Shown: positions 1 to 8,093 of the stretch, piece by piece
Position numbering within the stretch: position 1 is the first letter of the stretch
Layout of the letters: every line of letters starts with the position of its first letter
Source: Microbacterium lacus
GTDB lineage: Bacteria; Actinomycetota; Actinomycetes; Actinomycetales; Microbacteriaceae
Direction: 5' to 3'
Assembly (NCBI RefSeq): GCF_002812805.1
Contig: NZ_NMUM01000022.1
Span: 247,373-311,372, forward strand
DNA length: 64,000 nt
Position numbers and translations under genes: made by a program
The notes under the pieces: model-generated
Seen by the model: the letters and a program-made list of their open reading frames with translations, nothing else
The model's database searches: none
Told to the model about the DNA's origin: nothing

Positions 1-781
1 TCGTCCCGGCGGTCACATAGAGCCCCGCCTCGACGACGCAGTCGTCACCGAGCGAGATGCCGACACCGGCATTCGCCCCGAGCAGGGTGCGCGCGCCGAT
101 CGAGATGCGATGCGTCCCGCCGCCCGAGAGCGTGCCCATGATCGACGCGCCTCCGCCGATGTCGCTGCCGTCGCCGATGACGACGCCCTGTGACACGCGA
201 CCCTCGATCATCGAGGAGCCGAGGGTTCCGGCGTTGAAGTTGACGAACCCCTCGTGCATGACCGTCGTGCCGGGGGAGAGGTAGGCGCCCAGACGCACGC
301 GCGAGGCATCCGCGATCCGCACGCCGACGGGAGTGACGTAGTCGGTCAGACGCGGGAACTTATCGAGCGAGCCCACCTGGATGCCGTCACGCAGCAGCAG
401 GGGACGCAGGCGAGTGGCATCGTCGGGATGCATCGGGCCGGCGTTCGTCCACGCCACCACGGGCAGGTGCCCGAAGATGCCGTCGAGGTTGACCTCGTTC
501 GGGGTGGCCAACAGGTGCGAGAGTACGTGCAGGCGCAGGTACGCGTCGGAGGTCGATGCGGGAGGTGCGTCGAGGTCGATCTCGACCGTGACGGCCTCGA
601 CCGTGACCCCGCGACGGTCATCGGGAGCGGCCAGGCGGTCGACGTTGTCGTCCGCGATCGCCGCGTCGCGTCCGAGCGGCACACGGCCGAGTTGCGGATT
701 CGGGTACCAGGTGTCGAGCACCGTCCCGTCGCTCGAGATCGTCGCCAGTCCCTCGCCCCACACCCACCGCTCGCTACTCAT
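1..781 (-). CDS. dapD: Tetrahydrodipicolinate N-succinyltransferase DapD (C-terminus outside window)
   Basis: This enzyme succinylates tetrahydrodipicolinate in the diaminopimelate/lysine pathway. The reading frame starts at ATG 781 and is open to base 2, giving about 260 residues; the C-terminus lies beyond the left edge. The first half is the actinobacterial-type N-domain. From about residue 170 there are left-handed beta-helix hexapeptide repeats ([44 protein letters not shown]), which are typical of DapD acyltransferases. A -10-like box TAGCGT lies 7 nt before the ATG with no Shine-Dalgarno sequence, suggesting a leaderless mRNA. It is divergent from dapE, the next enzyme but one in the same pathway, and this supports the call. 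Confidence 0.93.
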   Translation of the reverse strand, partial: MSSERWVWGEGLATISSDGTVLDTWYPNPQLGRVPLGRDAAIADDNVDRLAAPDDRRGVTVEAVTVEIDLDAPPASTSDAYLRLHVLSHLLATPNEVNLDGIFGHLPVVAWTNAGPMHPDDATRLRPLLLRDGIQVGSLDKFPRLTDYVTPVGVRIADASRVRLGAYLSPGTTVMHEGFVNFNAGTLGSSMIEGRVSQGVVIGDGSDIGGGASIMGTLSGGGTHRISIGARTLLGANAGVGISLGDDCVVEAGLYVTAGT

Positions 782-845
782 GCCACCCACGCTACCGAAC
801 CGCGCGGGCCCGGGTTGGCCACGATCGCGCCGGTACACTCGGGGG

Positions 846-1919
846 ATGCCGCAGCTCGACCTGTCCGTGTCACCCGTCGAGCTCACCCGGGTGCTCTGTG
901 ACATTCCGAGCGTCTCGGGGGATGAGACCCCCCTCGCGGATGCGATCGAGGCCGCGGTGTCGACGCTCCCGCATCTCGAGGTGTTCCGCGACGGTGACAC
1001 GATCGTGGCGCGCACCATGCTCGGTCGCGACCAGCGGGTCGTGATCGCGGGACACATCGACACGGTGCCGATCAACGACAACCTGCCGACGCGCGATGTG
1101 GTCGTGGATGGCGAGGAGTGCATCTGGGGCCGCGGCACGGTCGATATGAAGGCCGGGGTGGCGGTGCAACTCGTGCTCGCCGCCGAGTTGGTCGAACCCC
1201 GGGTCGACATCACATGGATGTGGTACGACCACGAGGAGGTGGATTCGAGCCTCAACGGGCTCAATCGGCTTTCGCGCGTCCGCCCCGATCTCTTCCAGGC
1301 CGACTTCGCGATCCTCGGTGAGCCCTCGGGCGGCGAGGTCGAGGGCGGATGCAACGGGACGCTTCGAGCCATCGTCCGGACGCACGGCGTGCGAGCGCAC
1401 TCGGCACGCTCCTGGATCGGCGAGAACGCGATCCACAAGGCAGCCCCGATCCTCGAGCGACTCGCTCGCTATCGGGCGCAGACCGTCACCGTCGAGGGCC
1501 TCGACTACCGCGAGGGGCTCAACGCCGTGTCGATCTCGGGCGGCATCGCCGGCAACGTGATCCCCGATCTCTGCGAGGTAGAGGTGAACTTCCGCTTCGC
1601 GCCCAGCCGTTCCGAACTCGAGGCAGAACAGCACGTCCGCGACGTGTTCGAGGGCTTCGAGATCGAGATCGTCGATCTCGCGCCGGGCGCGCGCCCGGGA
1701 CTGGACGCCCTGCTGGCCCGGGAGTTCGTCGCGGCGGTCGGCGCCGAACCGCGACCGAAATACGGGTGGACGGATGTCGCACGCTTCTCCGCGCTCGGAG
1801 TGCCCGCGGTCAACTACGGACCCGGTGACCCGCACCTCGCGCATCACGACGAGGAGCGGGTGCCGGTCGCCCAGATCGAGGCCGTGGCGCGCGGTTTGCG
1901 GGCGTGGCTGACGGCGTGA
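846..1919 (+). CDS. dapE: Succinyl-diaminopimelate desuccinylase DapE
   Basis: This is an M20-family zinc metalloenzyme that removes succinate from N-succinyl-LL-diaminopimelate, late in lysine and peptidoglycan precursor synthesis. The 357-residue protein has the family's metal ligands in order: AGHIDTVP (H70, D72), [10 protein letters not shown] (D100), YDHEEVD (catalytic E130 and ligand E131), GEPS (around 158-161) and a C-terminal [11 protein letters not shown]. The start at ATG 846 is chosen because the -10-like TACACT ends 6 nt upstream and homology begins with [26 protein letters not shown]. The frame stays open much further upstream, but that part is antisense to dapD. Its stop overlaps the start of the next gene as GTGA. 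Confidence 0.95.
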   Translation: MPQLDLSVSPVELTRVLCDIPSVSGDETPLADAIEAAVSTLPHLEVFRDGDTIVARTMLGRDQRVVIAGHIDTVPINDNLPTRDVVVDGEECIWGRGTVDMKAGVAVQLVLAAELVEPRVDITWMWYDHEEVDSSLNGLNRLSRVRPDLFQADFAILGEPSGGEVEGGCNGTLRAIVRTHGVRAHSARSWIGENAIHKAAPILERLARYRAQTVTVEGLDYREGLNAVSISGGIAGNVIPDLCEVEVNFRFAPSRSELEAEQHVRDVFEGFEIEIVDLAPGARPGLDALLAREFVAAVGAEPRPKYGWTDVARFSALGVPAVNYGPGDPHLAHHDEERVPVAQIEAVARGLRAWLTA

Positions 1920-3151
1920 GCGAGGCCGAGGCTCCCGGCCCCGACGAGGACGCGCTGCTGATACGCCCGGCCCGAGGGCCTTGGATGGTGCTGTGGATCG
2001 CGTTGATCTACCTGGCCGCGCGGCTGGTCACGACGGGGCTGATGTTGCTCGCGTCTGCGATGTCGGGCCCGGATTCACGCTTCGGAGTCAACCCGGGGCT
2101 CGGATCCTTCATCATCGGCTGGGATGCCCAGTGGTACTGGCTGATCGCCGTCAGCGGTTATCCGACGCAACTCCCGCTGACGGACACGGGCGCGGTGGCC
2201 GAGAACGCCTGGGCCTTCATGCCGATCTACGCCTTCCTCTCAAACGTCATCGGCATCCCCTTCGGCTACTGGGGCGCGGGTGGGTTCCTCGTCGCGATCG
2301 CGGCGGGCTTCGGCTGCTGCCTGGTGCTGTTCCAGATGACGCGCGGGCGCATCGGCGACACCGCCGCGCTGTGGTCGGTGGGCCTGTTCGCGTCGGCGCC
2401 CCTGGCGGCCCTGTTCCAGGTTGCGTATGCCGAGTCGCTGTTCCTGCTGTGGCTGCTCGTATCGATCTGGTGCTTGCAGCGACGGCGCTACGGATGGCTC
2501 TACGCGCTGATTCCGCTCATGGCCTTCACCCGACCGGGGGTGCTCGCGTTCGCGCTCTTCCTCGGGCTGTTCGGTCTCTGGCGGTGGTTCCGGCGCGACC
2601 GCGAGCCGCTCCACCGGATCGAGATCGCCCACATCCTCGCGCTCGGGGCCCTCGCGGTGGCGACAGGATTCGCATGGCAGATCGTCGTCGGGATCGTGAC
2701 GGGGGATCTGGGCGGATATCTCGCGACGGAGCTGGCCTGGCGCCGCAACTGGGTCGCCGACGGGGGAGTGTTCATCCCGTTCCACGGCTGGTTCGCGGGT
2801 GCCGAGTTCTGGTTGCAGTCGTGGGGTGCGCCTGCGGGAATCGGGATCGTCGCGGCGGTCGCGCTGATGCTCGGTGCGGCCGCGCTGCTTTTGTTCGAAC
2901 CGCACGTGCGGCGTCTCGGCGTCGAGGTGCGACTGTGGGCGGCGAGCTATCTCGTGTATCTCTTCGCGGTGTTCTTTCCGCAGTCGAGCATCTTCCGGTT
3001 GCTGTTCCCGCTCTCGCCGCTCTGGGGTGCGGTCGCTGCCCCGCGGTCGATGATCTGGCGGATCGGGGCGCTCGCCGTGTGCCTCGTGGGGCAGTGGTGG
3101 TGGATATGGAACATGTATGGACTGGCAAACATGTACTGGCAGGTGCCCTGA
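1916..3151 (+). CDS. PIG-V-like integral membrane mannosyltransferase
   Basis: A polytopic membrane protein of about 411 residues with roughly nine to ten hydrophobic segments. The motif [15 protein letters not shown] near residue 68 matches the WDxxWYxxIAxxGY signature of PIG-V/GT-C polyprenyl-phosphate-dependent mannosyltransferases, with the acidic residue in the first external loop. The GTG at 1916 overlaps the dapE stop by 4 nt (GTGA) and is preferred over the in-frame GTG at 1904, so translation is probably coupled to dapE. The acceptor (cell-wall glycan, lipid or protein) cannot be read from the sequence. It could also be a family-39-type arabinofuranosyl/mannosyl transferase of other specificity. 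Confidence 0.7.
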   Translation: MSEAEAPGPDEDALLIRPARGPWMVLWIALIYLAARLVTTGLMLLASAMSGPDSRFGVNPGLGSFIIGWDAQWYWLIAVSGYPTQLPLTDTGAVAENAWAFMPIYAFLSNVIGIPFGYWGAGGFLVAIAAGFGCCLVLFQMTRGRIGDTAALWSVGLFASAPLAALFQVAYAESLFLLWLLVSIWCLQRRRYGWLYALIPLMAFTRPGVLAFALFLGLFGLWRWFRRDREPLHRIEIAHILALGALAVATGFAWQIVVGIVTGDLGGYLATELAWRRNWVADGGVFIPFHGWFAGAEFWLQSWGAPAGIGIVAAVALMLGAAALLLFEPHVRRLGVEVRLWAASYLVYLFAVFFPQSSIFRLLFPLSPLWGAVAAPRSMIWRIGALAVCLVGQWWWIWNMYGLANMYWQVP

Positions 3152-3227
3152 TATACCGCTCGGCCGATTTATGTCGGTGGGCAGGATAAACTGGACTGAG
3201 CTAGATTTCGCGACGAAAGGGGCCGCT

Positions 3228-3398
3228 ATGGCAGCCATGAAGCCGAGGACCGGCGACGGACCGATGGAGGCTGTGAAGGAGGGGCGCCTGATTATCGTGC
3301 GGGTGCCGCTCGAAGGTGGGGGGCGTCTCGTGGTCTCGGTCAACGACGCCGAAGCCAAGGAGCTTCACGACGTGCTCTCCGGAGTTGTCTCCGCATAG
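3228..3398 (+). CDS. DUF3117 small conserved protein
   Basis: A 56-residue protein reading MAAMKPRTGDGPMEAVKEG followed by RLIIVRVPLEGGGRLVVSVN, the near-invariant DUF3117 family of actinobacteria. No function is established. A strong ribosome site (GAAAGGGG) lies 7 nt before ATG 3228, and a plausible -10 (TAGATT) lies at 3203-3208, so it is probably its own transcription unit ended by the hairpin at 3411-3440. It sits beside an O-methyltransferase and tatB, a combination I recognise from other actinobacteria. Confidence 0.9.
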   Translation: MAAMKPRTGDGPMEAVKEGRLIIVRVPLEGGGRLVVSVNDAEAKELHDVLSGVVSA

Positions 3399-3410
3399 AG
3401 TTCGTCGTCT

Positions 3411-3441
3411 GGCCGGTTCCGTTCACGGGACCGGCCTTTCT
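3411..3441 (+). terminator. Intrinsic terminator after DUF3117
   Basis: A 10-bp inverted repeat (GGCCGGTTCC / GGGACCGGCC, one mismatch) has a 6-nt loop and is followed by TTTC. It lies 12 bases after the DUF3117 stop and before the convergent O-methyltransferase end, so it may serve both strands. Confidence 0.75.
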
Positions 3442-3454
3442 GCGTCCCCGGCGC

Positions 3455-3478
3455 TACTCCGTGATCTACTCCGTGATC
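3455..3478. repeat. 12-bp tandem duplication over the O-methyltransferase stop codon
   Basis: The unit TACTCCGTGATC occurs twice in direct tandem. On the minus strand this repeats the C-terminal codons for Ile-Thr-Glu and the TAG stop, so a second in-frame TAG lies 12 nt after the first. Confidence 0.85.
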
Positions 3479-4110
3479 TTGGTGAGCTGCAGGAGCCCGT
3501 CGCCGACGATCGACAGGGCGGGCATGACCGCTTGCGATCCCTGCGTCTCTTGGATCAGTGAGCGGAAGGCCGTCGTGATCGGGTCGCGCTGGACGGGGTC
3601 CGCGACCCGCCCGTTCTGCAGGGCGCGGGGGATGAGCACCGTGCCACCGACGCGCACGAGGCGCAGACCGTGGGCCACGTACTCCAGGATGTGCTCAGGG
3701 TCCGCGTCGATGAGGACGATGTCGTATGCCGACTCGTTCATGCGCGGCAGGACATCGGCTGCACGACCGGTGATGAAGCGTGCGCGTGCGGGCGGGATGC
3801 CTGCGTCTGCGAACGCCTTGCGCGCTGCGGCAAGGTGCTCGGGTTCGGCGTCGATCGTCGTCAGGATGCCTCGGGCGCTGCCACGGAGCAACCACATGCC
3901 CGACACCCCGGCCCCCGTGCCGATCTCGACCAGGTTGAGGGCGTCCGACGCGGCGGCGAGCACAGCGCACTGTGCACCGATCGCGGGATCGATGGGGACG
4001 ATGCCCAACTCGAGCGAGTGCGCGCGAGCCTTCGCGATCGGATCGGGCTCGGTGACCTGCTCCGTCGCGTATCGCCAGCTGGCCTGCTGTCCGCTCACGC
4101 GCTTGTCCAT
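3466..4110 (-). CDS. SAM-dependent O-methyltransferase (CCoAMT-like family)
   Basis: A 214-residue class I methyltransferase. The SAM-binding motif I is LVEIGTGAGVSG at residues 60-71. An acidic motif (TTIDAEPEH) follows at the end of strand 2, and DIVLIDADPEH near residue 130 matches the metal/SAM region of the O-methyltransferase family 3. The substrate is unknown. The TAATCT box ends 7 nt before ATG 4110, consistent with a leaderless message divergent from tatB. The 3' end carries a tandem duplication of the stop codon region. Confidence 0.85.
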   Translation of the reverse strand: MDKRVSGQQASWRYATEQVTEPDPIAKARAHSLELGIVPIDPAIGAQCAVLAAASDALNLVEIGTGAGVSGMWLLRGSARGILTTIDAEPEHLAAARKAFADAGIPPARARFITGRAADVLPRMNESAYDIVLIDADPEHILEYVAHGLRLVRVGGTVLIPRALQNGRVADPVQRDPITTAFRSLIQETQGSQAVMPALSIVGDGLLQLTKITE

Positions 4111-4172
4111 TTTCCCTAGATTACGCGGCAGTTGCGGACTCTGACCGCAGGCGCGGCGAGTAACCTGTAGTC

Positions 4173-4604
4173 ATGTTCTTCGGGTTGACGATCGAGAAGC
4201 TTCTGCTGATCGGTGTCATCGCCGCCCTGTTGGTCGGGCCCGAGCGGCTGCCCCGGTATGCCGAGGGCTTGGCGAAGCTGCTCGGACGCCTGCGCGAGTT
4301 TCTCCGCGGGGCGAAGACGAGGGTGCGCGACGAGATGGGCGAGGACTTCGACGACGTCGACTGGCGCCGGCTCGATCCCCGTCAGTACGATCCGCGGCGC
4401 ATCATCCGCGAGGCGCTTCTCGACGAAGCGCCGATCAAGCCGGTCAGCCCGGGCGCACCCCGACCGGCGACCGCCGCGCTCGGTGGCGCGGGAGCGGCTG
4501 GCGCCGGCGTTGCGGCGCTGGCCGGGGCCTCCGATACCGCCGCGGCCCCCGCATCCGTCGCCTCCGCGCCGAACGCGACCCCATACGACTCAGAAGCCAC
4601 CTGA
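4173..4604 (+). CDS. tatB: Twin-arginine translocase subunit TatB
   Basis: TatB is the receptor-side membrane subunit of the Sec-independent Tat system that exports folded proteins. The 143-residue protein has one N-terminal transmembrane helix (FGLTIEKLLLIGVIAALLVG, about 3-22), the conserved Gly-Pro-Glu-Arg-Leu-Pro hinge at 22-27, and an amphipathic helix to about residue 55. An acidic linker (DWRRLDPRQYDPRRIIREAL) and an Ala/Pro-rich tail follow. The hinge and the long acidic tail favour TatB over TatA. A TAACCT box ends 6 nt before the ATG with no ribosome site, suggesting a leaderless message. tatA and tatC are not in this window. Confidence 0.88.
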   Translation: MFFGLTIEKLLLIGVIAALLVGPERLPRYAEGLAKLLGRLREFLRGAKTRVRDEMGEDFDDVDWRRLDPRQYDPRRIIREALLDEAPIKPVSPGAPRPATAALGGAGAAGAGVAALAGASDTAAAPASVASAPNATPYDSEAT

Positions 4605-4616
4605 CCGCTCGCTGGC

Positions 4617-4684
4617 CGTCGGAGATCGATTGAGCGTCGGATCGATCGGGGCAGATTCCTCCGACGCTGCCGAGATCTCCGACG
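4617..4684. repeat. 68-nt nested four-arm palindrome, class A copy 1
   Basis: The outer arms CGTCGGAGATC (4617-4627) and GATCTCCGACG (4674-4684) are perfect 11-bp complements. The inner arms AGCGTCGGA (4633-4641) and TCCGACGCT (4660-4668) are perfect 9-bp complements around an 18-nt loop. Five unpaired bases separate outer from inner arm on each side. The 7-mer CGTCGGA therefore occurs at offsets 0 and 18 and its complement at offsets 43 and 61. It fills the gap between the converging tatB and esterase genes, so a bidirectional terminator role is possible, but there is no T-run. Confidence 0.8.
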
Positions 4685-4721
4685 CTCGCGCGGAACTCCG
4701 CGAACAGGCTCGTGGGCGAGT

Positions 4722-6269
4722 TCAGGTGAAAGAGAGCACCTCGTCGCCCCAGGCTGCGCGCAGCTCTCCGTCGAGGTCCGGCACGACCCGATCGACGCGG
4801 TCGATCACGAGCGTGGCGCGGTCGGTGGTCGTATAGGGCGCCCACACGGCGGCACTCTCCGCCTGGGGTGAGCCGCTCACGGCGAACCCGATCCAGCGCT
4901 GCTGGAAGCGCTGCGAGAGCTGGTGGCCCGTGCGCATCCCGCCGAGTCGGAACGTGATGTCTTTCTTGCCGCCCTGCATGTTGCCCCACAGGTACGGCAG
5001 CTCGGTCGCGTGGGTCGCGCCGATACCGAGCAGCCGCAGCATGGGGGTCGCCCAGTCGAAGCGGTACAGGTATGTCGGTGCGACGGCGGCGTGGCCTTCG
5101 ACGAGCCAGAGGGTCGGCATCCGGAATCCGAGATCCCGCGAGATCGCCGGGCCCTGCTTCTTCAACCGCAGACCCGCATAGGCGGAGAGGATCTCGGCGT
5201 CGGCGGGGATGTCGAGATCGGGCCGGTCGGCTCGCAGGTCGGCCGACATCTCTTCGATCGCTTCGCGCGAGACCGGCATGAGCGGCGACTTCATCATCGT
5301 GAACAGCGAGGTCTCGTCGCGGTTGGTGCCGATCAGCAGCGGCACGGGCAGGGCGCCGCCGCGTGCGAAGACGTCGACCGGATGCTCCGGCACCAGATCG
5401 CCGTCGACAACGGGTGTGAAAGCCAGGGTGCCGGGTTCGTCGAGGGGCGTGGCCGCATAGACGGTCATTGCGGCCGCGGCGAGCCGGTCAGCTGGGATGT
5501 CGCGGAAGGACGAGGCATCCGAGGGGTCGGCTTCCACGGTCTGGAGCAGCTCGCGCGCCATGCGCTCGGCGCGATCCTGCCCGTACACCGACGTCGCGGG
5601 GGAACTCTCGGCGATGGCTCGATGAAACAGTCCCTCGGCCGCGGGAGAGGTCATGAGGGTCGTCACGATGCCACCGCCGGCGGATTCGCCGAAGAGCGTC
5701 ACCTGACCCGGGTCACCGCCGAACGCCGCGATGTTCTCGCGCACCCACTCCAGGCTGAACAGGATGTCGCGCAGCGCGAGGTTCGTCTCGAACGTCTCGG
5801 ACTCGGTCGAAAAGCGGGAGAGATCGGCGAAGCCGAGCGCACCCACGCGGTACCCGACGGTGACGAGGACGATCTCGCCACTCGCGGCGAGCGACCTGCC
5901 GTCGTAGATCGGCTGCGCTGTCGCCCCGAACATGTACGCGCCGCCGTGCACCCACACCATGACCGGTCGCGGTTCCGCTGCCGAGACGTTCTCGGCGGCC
6001 CATACGTTCAGGGTCAGGCAGTCCTCGCTCTGCACGGCGTCCTCGGGCAGCCGGATGGCGGGCGAGGCTGTCTGCACGGGGATGGGGCCGAACCGCGTGG
6101 CATCGGCCACGTCCGACCAGGGCTCCGGGGGCTGCGGCGCGCGCCAGCGCAGCGGACCGATCGGCGGCGCGGCGTAGCGAATGCCCTTCCATGACCGAAC
6201 GGTGCCGTCGGTGTCGCCCCGCACCGGTCCACGCGTCGTGGTCACTGTCAGGGTCGTGTCGGATGCCAT
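4722..6269 (-). CDS. Type B carboxylesterase
   Basis: A 515-residue alpha/beta hydrolase of the carboxylesterase/cholinesterase family. The sequence opens with the family's GPVRG and WKGIRYAAPPIGPLRW blocks. It carries EDCLTLNVW near residue 82, the oxyanion-hole segment VWVHGGAYMFG, and the nucleophile elbow FGESAGGG with Ser196. The catalytic acid (GTNRDE region) and His (ATELPYLWG region, conserved THATELPY) are in the expected order. There is no signal peptide, so it is probably cytoplasmic. ATG 6269 has AAAGGAG 6 nt upstream. The natural substrate is unknown; p-nitrobenzyl-type esterases are the nearest named group. Confidence 0.88.
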   Translation of the reverse strand: MASDTTLTVTTTRGPVRGDTDGTVRSWKGIRYAAPPIGPLRWRAPQPPEPWSDVADATRFGPIPVQTASPAIRLPEDAVQSEDCLTLNVWAAENVSAAEPRPVMVWVHGGAYMFGATAQPIYDGRSLAASGEIVLVTVGYRVGALGFADLSRFSTESETFETNLALRDILFSLEWVRENIAAFGGDPGQVTLFGESAGGGIVTTLMTSPAAEGLFHRAIAESSPATSVYGQDRAERMARELLQTVEADPSDASSFRDIPADRLAAAAMTVYAATPLDEPGTLAFTPVVDGDLVPEHPVDVFARGGALPVPLLIGTNRDETSLFTMMKSPLMPVSREAIEEMSADLRADRPDLDIPADAEILSAYAGLRLKKQGPAISRDLGFRMPTLWLVEGHAAVAPTYLYRFDWATPMLRLLGIGATHATELPYLWGNMQGGKKDITFRLGGMRTGHQLSQRFQQRWIGFAVSGSPQAESAAVWAPYTTTDRATLVIDRVDRVVPDLDGELRAAWGDEVLSFT

Positions 6270-6280
6270 GGCTCTCCTTT

Positions 6281-6335
6281 GAGATCAGTGCGGAGTCTTC
6301 GAGACCAGCGGGGCCTTCGAGATCAGTGCGGAGTC
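6281..6335. repeat. 17-bp direct repeat at the mrp stop codon
   Basis: GAGATCAGTGCGGAGTC occurs at 6281-6297 and again at 6319-6335, with a third diverged partial copy (GAGACCAGCGGGGCC) at 6301-6315. The copy at 6319 contains the mrp TGA stop and its last two codons; the copy at 6281 adjoins the esterase ribosome site. Confidence 0.8.
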
Positions 6336-7549
6336 ACGGTGAGGGGGCGCCCGGCCAGACCGCGGGGAACCCCCGCGAGCCGAGCGGCCAGGTCGATGAG
6401 GGCGCGCCGAGCGGGATCATCCGCCGCGGCATCCGTCTCGTCGCCCGTCTCATTCAGTGTCGCCGTGAGGGGGGTGCCCGCGTCGCCCGCTGTGCGCAGG
6501 GCCGGGCTGAGGGGGATGGAGGCGAGCAGAGGGACGTCACCGGATGCATCCGCTGCCTGCGATGCGGACAGCGCCGCCGCGACCTGCGCACCCCCTCCCG
6601 AACCGAAGAGGTCGAGCACGGTGCCATCGGGCAGCGTGTACGCGGCCATGTTCTCGATGACCCCGATGACGCGCTGCCCCGTCTGGCGCGCGACGAGGGC
6701 GCTGCGAATCGCGACATCGGATGCCGCGGCCTGGGGAGTCGTGACGACCACGACCTCGGCGTGGGGGAGCAGCTGGCCGACAGAGATCGCGATATCGCCC
6801 GTGCCGGGTGGCATATCGAGCAGCAGGATGTCGAGGTCGCCGAAGTGCACGTCGGTCAGGAACTGTTGCACGGTGCGGTGCAACATGGGTCCGCGCCACG
6901 CAACGGCCGCGCCCTCGTCGCCTTCGCGCAGGAACATGCCGATCGACACGGTCTTCACCCCGTAGGCCACCGGCGGCAGGATCAGGTCGTCGATGCGGGT
7001 GGGGCGGACCGTCCGGCCCTCGGCATCGACCAAGCCCAGCAGGCCCGGGATCGAGAAGCCGTGCACATCGGCATCGATGAGACCCACACGGAGTCCCCGC
7101 ACGGCGAGAGCCACGGCGAGGTTCGCGGTGACGGTGGACTTGCCGACCCCGCCCTTGCCGCTCGTGACGGCGATCACGCGCGTGAGGGATTCGGCCGTGA
7201 ACGGGATGCCACGGGGGCGACCTGCCCGGAGGCGCTCCGTCAGGGCGGCGCGTTCCGCCGGGGTCATGACGCCGACGTCCACGTGCACATCGAGGACACC
7301 CGGGACGGATGCGGCCGCGCGGCGCACGTCGGATTCGATCCGGCTCGCGGCGGGGCATCCGACGATCGTCAGGGCGATCCCGACATCCGCGATTCCATCC
7401 GTGACAGCGATCTCGCGCAGCATGTCGAGGTCGCCGATCGGCTGACGCAACTCGGGGTCGGTCACCGCCCCCACCGCAGCTCGCACGGCGTCTGTCAGCT
7501 TCTGATCGACTCCGAGCCCGAATCCGGGGTCGTTGTTGTCAGCGCTCAT
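6323..7549 (-). CDS. mrp: Mrp/ApbC-type iron-sulfur cluster carrier ATPase
   Basis: A 408-residue protein that binds and transfers Fe-S clusters in an ATP-dependent way. An N-terminal MIP18/DUF59 domain (about 15-95, with TIVGCPAASRIESDV) is followed by a ParA-like ATPase whose deviant Walker A is GKGGVGKST at 131-139. Further downstream are LIDADVHG, LDMPPGTGD and VTTPQAAASDV. The usual paired cysteines near the C-terminus (ENM...CPxC) are absent here: the sequence reads ENMAAYTLPDG, a form I associate with actinobacterial members. The start is ATG 7549 (MSADNNDPG), which overlaps the upstream DUF1003 gene by 11 nt, so the two are co-transcribed. Confidence 0.9.
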   Translation of the reverse strand: MSADNNDPGFGLGVDQKLTDAVRAAVGAVTDPELRQPIGDLDMLREIAVTDGIADVGIALTIVGCPAASRIESDVRRAAASVPGVLDVHVDVGVMTPAERAALTERLRAGRPRGIPFTAESLTRVIAVTSGKGGVGKSTVTANLAVALAVRGLRVGLIDADVHGFSIPGLLGLVDAEGRTVRPTRIDDLILPPVAYGVKTVSIGMFLREGDEGAAVAWRGPMLHRTVQQFLTDVHFGDLDILLLDMPPGTGDIAISVGQLLPHAEVVVVTTPQAAASDVAIRSALVARQTGQRVIGVIENMAAYTLPDGTVLDLFGSGGGAQVAAALSASQAADASGDVPLLASIPLSPALRTAGDAGTPLTATLNETGDETDAAADDPARRALIDLAARLAGVPRGLAGRPLTVTPH

Positions 7550-8093
7550 CGGGTGCCGCGGTGTCCGCATCGGACGTCTCGCTGCGGGCCTCAAGACCTT
7601 CGAGCAGGGTCTTCAGCTCGTTGCGGAGTTCATGACGGAGCACGTCCTTCGTGACGACCTCGCTGCTGACATCCGTGAGCGCGAGACGAAGAGCAACGAT
7701 CTCGCGGGCGAGGTACTCGGTGTCGGCGAGGTTTCGCTCGGCGCGCTGCCGGTCCTGCTCGATCTGGACGCGGTCGCGGTCGTCCTGGCGGTTCTGCGCG
7801 AGCAGGATGAGGGGAGCGGCATACGAGGCCTGGAGGGACAGGACGAGCGTCAGCGCCGTGAAGCCGTTCGCCGCCGAGTCGAAACGCCAGTACGAGGGGA
7901 ACATCGTGTTCCAGATGATCCAGAGGGCGCAGAAGGCGCTCAGGCCGAGCAGGAACCACGGCGTGCCCATCTTGCGGGCGATCCACTCGGTGAAGCGGCC
8001 GAACCGGTCACGCGAGGGCTGCGGTGTGCGCGAGAGCACGCCGGCGCGCCCGCGTGGCGCGTCCAGCGTGACCCGGCGCGACGTCCGCGCCAT
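7539..8093 (-). CDS. DUF1003 membrane protein
   Basis: A 184-residue protein with the DUF1003 core: DRFGRFTEWIARKMGTPWFL, WIIWNTMF and ALTLVLSLQASYAAPLILLAQNRQ. Two transmembrane helices lie about 45-65 and 80-105, followed by a long charged coiled-coil-like segment (DRDRVQIEQDRQRAERNLADTE) in the cytoplasm. The function is unknown. It is the middle gene of a tight operon: its ATG overlaps the stop of the upstream MgtE-like gene by one base, and its end overlaps mrp by 11 nt. Confidence 0.9.
   Translation of the reverse strand: MARTSRRVTLDAPRGRAGVLSRTPQPSRDRFGRFTEWIARKMGTPWFLLGLSAFCALWIIWNTMFPSYWRFDSAANGFTALTLVLSLQASYAAPLILLAQNRQDDRDRVQIEQDRQRAERNLADTEYLAREIVALRLALTDVSSEVVTKDVLRHELRNELKTLLEGLEARSETSDADTAAPDER

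Noticed and set aside
381..845. Upstream extension of the dapE frame (long open frame from 381)
   Set aside because: It is antisense to dapD, has no family resemblance, and a TACACT box with ATG at 846 fits the real start.
254..901. Plus-strand open frame over dapD
   Set aside because: Codon pattern and composition are the shadow of dapD; no motif or ribosome site.
870..1847. 325-codon minus-strand frame opposite dapE
   Set aside because: His/Asp/Arg-rich shadow protein with no recognisable domain; a high-GC artefact.
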